Source: Morella rubra (Eukaryota > Streptophyta > Magnoliopsida > Fagales > Myricaceae). Taken from it: a stretch of DNA of 64,000 bases. Positions 59,641 to 64,000 of the stretch are shown here, one piece after another. The stretch spans positions 5,046,015-5,110,014 of the forward strand of contig CM025853.1 in assembly GCA_003952965.2 (NCBI GenBank). The letters run 5' to 3'. Each line of letters starts with the position of its first letter. Position 1 is the stretch's first letter. The notes under the pieces were generated by a model, which worked only from the letters and a program-made list of their open reading frames with translations, was not told the origin of the DNA and made no database searches. The translations under genes and the position numbers were made by a program.

Positions 59641-62600
59641 TTTGTTGGAGATTGGAGGACAAAGTTTGTGTTATTCAATATTTAATGTTTGTTTGTTTAT
59701 CTATGTTTTAACTTTTGAGATCACTTCCTGGTGGATACCTCTACACTGACGTTGGAGGTCTAACCTGAGGTGAAACGAAGCCAGTCCTCTTTACGGAGGG
59801 ATCTCTAAGTTTAACAATGTCGTATGTTGTTAATTACAGTTTTGTTGGTATTTATGTGTGTTTTTTTTATTAATTTATGTTAGTTTATTGAAAAATCTTG
59901 ATAAAATGTGATGAACATTAAAATGATGCATAATCTTTTTTGTTGCATTTCATATAGTTATTACTGTCGCTCATGGACAAGAGTTGGATGAAAAAGAAAC
60001 GCGGGACAAGTTGAATATGTGTTGGGAGTCAATGAGTTTCTGGGTTTTGCATCTAAGAGTATGGGTAGTGATGAGAGAATTTGTTGCCCTTGTGTAAAGT
60101 GCGTCAATTACAAGAGGTATAACATCAGTACGGTACATGATCATTTGGTCCAATATGGGATGTCTCCGGGTTATGATTATTGGTTTGCGCATGGTGAATT
60201 GCGAGATAGGGCAGCATCTAGTCATCCCTCTATTTCTGTTGCAGATAATGAAATGTGTGAACCATCATCTGGGCTGCATGAACTATTACACGAGGTATTT
60301 CCATTAGTACCGAAAACACAATCCCATAATGTACGAGAACAAAGAGATCCACTTCCTACTGAAAATACTGCAAAGTTTTATGACATGCTTAAAGATGCAG
60401 ATGATTCTTTGTATGAAGGGTGCATCAAATTTAGTAAGTTAACTACTGTTGTACAGTTATACCATTTGAAGTGCATGGGAGGTTGGAGTAATACCTCTTT
60501 TACGTGGTTACTCCAAACACTGGGTGATATGCTCCCTGCGGGTGCTAAATTGCCAAGGACACTTATGAAGCTAAAAATACATGAAAGGGTTAGGACTTGG
60601 ATATGAAAAGATCCCTGTTTGTCCAAACAGTTGTATGTTGTTTTGGAATGAGAATGAGAAGTTAGAAGTTTGTTCAAAGTATGGAGCATCAAAATGGAAG
60701 GGCAATGGGGGGGGGGAAATATTTTGTCACAGAATGAAGGTGGATCATCTAAGAGATCAAGAAAAAACCGGCGAAAGTTTTGCAGTGGTTTCCTTTAAAG
60801 CAGCGCTTGCAGAGATTATTCATGTCCTCAAAAACTGCTTCTCATATGAAATGGCATCACGATGGACGTGTAAATGATGGGTTGTTAAGGCATCGGCCGA
60901 TGGTCAAGCTTGGAAGGCATTTGATGCACAGTATGCTGATTTTGCTTCTGATCCTCGTAATGTTAGGCTTGGGTTAGCAGCGGATGGGTTTAATCCTTTT
61001 GGGAACATGAGCATTAGTCATAGCACATGGCCAGTGATATTAGTACCATATAACTTGCCTCCTTGGATGTGCATGAAACGTTCATCTTTAATGTTGTCAT
61101 TACTTATTCCTGGACCGAAATCTCCTTCTTTCAAGATAGATGTATATCTAGAGCCATTGATATTGGAGTTAAAAGAAGTTAGATGGGATAATTTCAGAAT
61201 TGAGATTATTTATTTTATTTTAACCTTGAACTAGGGCTAACTGTTGTTGGTTCTGTGGAGTTTATTGGAGATTGTAATTGTTATATGATGTTCGTTATGT
61301 GTTTTTGTTGGAGATTGGAGGACAAAGTTTGTGTTATTCATATTTAATGTTTGTTTGTTTATCTATGTTTTAACTTTTGAGATCACTTCCTGGTGGATAC
61401 CTCTACACTGACGTTGGAGGTCTAACCTGAGGTGAAACGAAGCCAGTCCTCTTTACGGAGGGATCTCTAAGTTTAACAATGTTGTATGCTGTTTAATTAC
61501 AGTTTTGTTGGTATTTATGTGTGTTGTTTTATTAATTTATGTTAGTTTATTGAAAAATCTTGATAAAATGTGATGAACATTAAAATGATGCATAATCTTT
61601 TTTGTTGCATTTCATATAGTTATTACTGTCGCTCATGGACAAGAGTTGGATGAAAAAGAAACGCGGGACAAGTGAATATGTGTTGGGAGTCAATGAGTTT
61701 CTGGGTTTTGCATCTAAGAGTATGGGTAGTGATGAGAGAATTTGTTGCCCTTGTGTAAAGTGCGTCAATTACAAGAGGTATAACATCAGTACGGTACATG
61801 ATCATTTGGTCCAATATGGGATGTCTCCGGGTTACGATTATTGGTTTGCGCATGGTGAATTGCGAGATAGGGCAACATCTAGTCATCCTCTATTTCTGTT
61901 GCAATAATGAAATGTGTGAACCATCATCTGGGCTGCATGAACTATTACACGAGGTATTTCCATTAGTACCGGAAACACAATCCCATAATGTACGAGAACA
62001 AAGAGATCCACTTCCTACTGAAAATACTGCAAAGTTTTATGACATGCTTAAAGATGCAGACGATCCTTTGTATGAAGGGTGCATAAAATTTAGTAAGTTA
62101 ACTGCTGTTGTACAGTTATACCATTTGAAGTGCATGGGAGGTTGGAGTAATACCTCTTTTACGTGGTTACTCCAAACACTGGGTGATATGCTCCCTGCGG
62201 GTGCTAAATTGCCGAAGGACACTTATGAAGCTAAAAAATACATGAAAGGGTTAGGACTTGGATATGAAAAGATTCCTGTTTGTCCAAACGGTTGTATGTT
62301 GTTTTGGAATGAGAATGAGAAGTTAGAAGTTTGTTCAAAGTGTGGAGCATCAAAATGGAAGGGCAATGGGGAGGGAAATATTTTCTCACAGAATGAAGGT
62401 GGATCATCCAAGAGATCCAAGAAAAAACCGGCGAAAGTTTTGCGGTGGTTTCCTTTAAAGCAGCGCTTGCAGAGATTATTCATGTCCTCAAAAACTGCTT
62501 CTCATATGAAATGGCATCACGATGGACGTGTAAATGATGGGTTGTTAAGGCATCCGGCCGATGGTCAAGCTTGGAAGGCATTTGATGCACAGTATGCTGA

Positions 62601-62840
62601 TTTTGCTTCTGATCCTCGTAATGTTAGGCTTGGGTTAGCAGCGGATGGGTTTAATCCTTTTGGGAACATGAGCACTAGTCATAGCACATGGCCAGTGATA
62701 TTAGTACCATATAACTTGCCTCCTTGGATGTGCATGAAACGTTCATCTTTAATGTTGTCATTACTTATTCCTGGACCGAAATCTCCTTCTTTCAAGATAG
62801 ATGTATATCTAGAGCCATTGATATTGGAGTTAAAAGAGTT
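59560..62840 (+). repeat. 1.6-kb tandem duplication inside the CACTA element
   Basis: Copy 1 about 59,560-61,178 and copy 2 about 61,231-62,840 align almost base for base (scattered substitutions and small indels), from GTTGTTGGTTCTGTGGAGTT to TTGGAGTTAAAAGA. A ~50-bp unrelated stretch (61,179-61,230) lies between them. Each copy includes the same 5' intron-like leader and the first ~400 codons of the transposase. Confidence 0.85.
59973..61178 (+). pseudogene. CACTA TNP2 transposase N-terminal half, duplicated copy 1
   Basis: The ATG at 59,973 opens MDKSWMKKKRG, but a one-base insertion (AAGTTGAA) breaks the frame. The next frame (60,019-60,606) carries the transposase-associated domain (ERICCPCVKCVNYKRYNIST, YDYWFAHGELRD). 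It breaks again at GCCAAGGACAC and later at the G9 run near 60,711. It stops without the catalytic half, so it is a truncated duplicate. Confidence 0.8.
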
Positions 62841-64000
62841 GTGGGATCTTGGATTAGATACTTATGACATTGCTACGAAAGATATGTTTAAGATGCGTGC
62901 GGCATTGATGTGGACAATTAACGATTTTCCTGCATATGGTGACCTCTCTGGATGGAGTACAAAGGGACGTCTTGCATGTCCATGTTGTATGTATCAGACT
63001 TGGTCACGGTGGTTGGATAATGGTAGAAAATTTTGCTACATGGGGCATAGACGGTTCTTACCATTAAATCATAGGTGGAGAAGAGATCAAAGATCATTTG
63101 ACGGTACTTATGAAATGACTCCACCACCCTATTTTATGACCGGTGATGACATTTTCAGGGAATTACAGGGTACTTTACATTTTGAGTCAAGTGTATGGAA
63201 GAAGCAAAGTATTTTCTTCACATTGCCTTATTGGAAGGATAATATGTTACGCCATAATCTAGATGTGATGCATATAGAGAAAAACGTAGCGGACAATATC
63301 ATTGGTACATTGTTAGATGTGGACGGGAAGACAAAAGATAACTATAAGGCACGTCTTGACTTACAAAGCATGGGAATAAGACATGATCTCCATCCAAAGA
63401 TCACTGATGCAGGAAAGGTTCATTTGCCTGGTGCTTGCTACTCAATGACTCGCGAAGAGAAAGAATGCTTTCTAAAAGTGATAAAGAATGTGAAATTTCC
63501 GGATGGTTTTGCTTCGAACATATCACGTTGTGTCAAGCTTCAACAACGTAATATCATAGGTTTGAAGAGTCATGACTGTCACATCTTGATGCAGCATTTG
63601 ATGCCTATTGCAATACGAAGATCGTTGCCAAGCATGGTTTGTTCTCCTTTGATCTCATTGTCATGTTTCTTTAGAGAAATTTGTTCCAAAACATTACGGA
63701 TAGAGGACTTAGATCGACTTGAGGCTCAAATCCCTATAACATTGTGTCAACTTGAAAGGATATTTCCGCCTGCATTCTTTACTGTTATGGTGCACTTGGT
63801 CGTACATCTAGTTGCAGAATGTAAGATGGGTGGACCGGTTCAACTTCGGTGGATGTATCCTATTGAAAGGTAATATTAATTATAGAGATATGTTACATCA
63901 CGTTTCTTTGCACGTGTTTTATTTAATAAAGTCTAATATTGTTGATGTAGGTGCATGCACCGTTTCAAATCTTATGTTCGCAACACGGCCGCACCTGAAG
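61635..64000 (+). CDS. CACTA TNP2-type transposase (copy 2, longest), 3' end outside the window
   Basis: It starts MDKSWMKKKRGTSEYVLGV at 61,635. The transposase-associated domain (CCPCVKCVN, HGELRD) is followed by a 2-bp loss near 61,885-61,905 relative to copy 1, which shifts the frame; a long frame then runs to 63,869. It holds KCMGGWSNTSFTWLLQTLGD, PNGCMLFWNENEKLEVCSKC, the TNP2/Transposase_21 core (LIPGPKSPSFKIDVYLEPLI, WTINDFPAYGDLSGWSTKGR, CPCCM, LPYWKDNMLRHNLDVMHIEK) and DUF4218 (FPPAFFTVMVHLVVHLVAEC, GGPVQLRWMYPIER). An intron (GT at 63,870, GTAG to 63,950) leads to an exon that continues past the edge. The N-terminal frameshift makes it probably inactive unless that is a base-call error. 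The longest frame's own first ATG (61,798) is out of phase with the domain and is not the start. Confidence 0.85.

Larger units (their letters stand above)
57699..64000 (+). mobile_element. CACTA (En/Spm) transposon, left part to beyond the window edge
   Basis: The left end CGCTACAAAAAAAAAGGTC is a one-base variant of the CACTACAAAAA terminus. It is followed to about 57,930 by subterminal repeats in both orientations (ATAGCGGCGGT / ACCGCCGCTATA). A C-rich segment, a tandem array and a duplicated TNP2 transposase follow. It inserted into an exon of the Harbinger transposase at 56,821-57,680. The right end lies outside the window. Confidence 0.8.

Noticed and set aside
61798..63873. The 691-codon ORF taken as the complete transposase with its own start at 61,798
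   Set aside because: The first ~35 residues are out of phase with the transposase-associated domain, whose true start is 61,635. The ORF begins inside that domain because of a 2-bp loss, and the protein continues past an intron at 63,870.

Overview
The window looks like nuclear DNA from a eudicot plant. It has AT-rich intergenic DNA, spliced genes with short exons, plant-type LINEs, Sire-like Copia elements with an extra ORF after pol, a TRIM, PIF/Harbinger, CACTA, Mutator and hAT DNA transposons, and a fragment of a BAHD acyltransferase. The species cannot be named from the sequence. Most of the 64 kb is nested transposon sequence. No rRNA, tRNA, CRISPR array or bacterial-type operon was seen.

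Layout. 1-1,135 (minus): 5' part of an organelle zinc-finger (VAR3/OZ-like) gene, running off the left edge. 1,288-2,950: a LINE whose two halves face opposite ways. 3.8-7.4 kb: small gene remnants, including a GRF-like fragment. 9.48-11.5 kb plus 20.65-20.87 kb: copy A of a kinase-like first-exon region. 11,510-20,645: Sire-type element E1, which carries a Pack-MULE with a threonine synthase fragment and a 2.4-kb foldback insertion. 21-23.1 kb: LINE and LTR remnants. 23,116-34,335: element E2, a giant palindrome. 35.2-35.9 kb: another LINE tail. 36.25-40.6 kb (minus): inverted copy B of the kinase-like region, with a solo LTR and a foldback element. 42.2-43.5 kb: a TRIM and a non-autonomous CACTA element. 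43.9-45.3 kb (minus): a BAHD acyltransferase pseudogene. 45.6-52.8 kb: a PIF/Harbinger element with both ORFs. 54.97-55.84 kb: a deleted hAT with a perfect 8-bp target duplication. 56.4-57.7 kb: a Tourist-like MITE and a second Harbinger transposase. 57,699 to the right edge: a CACTA element inserted in that Harbinger gene, with a tandemly duplicated TNP2 transposase.

Most striking observation. E1 and E2 share one unusual architecture. Each has an outer LTR pair in the same orientation, but the 5' half of the internal region (gag and most of pol) is replaced by an inverted copy of the element's own 3' half (LTR part, polypurine tract, post-pol ORF, and in E2 the pol end). Read from the 5' LTR, such an element would give an RNA that folds on itself over kilobases. 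In E2 the inverted arms are more alike than the two same-orientation outer LTRs, which points to more than one template. A third inverted repeat (16.3-18.7 kb) and the inverted kinase-exon copies A and B make the 9.5-40.6 kb interval a nest of inverted duplications.

Host genes are few and mostly damaged. The VAR3/OZ-like gene is the best candidate for a real gene, but exon 1 appears to carry two frameshifts.
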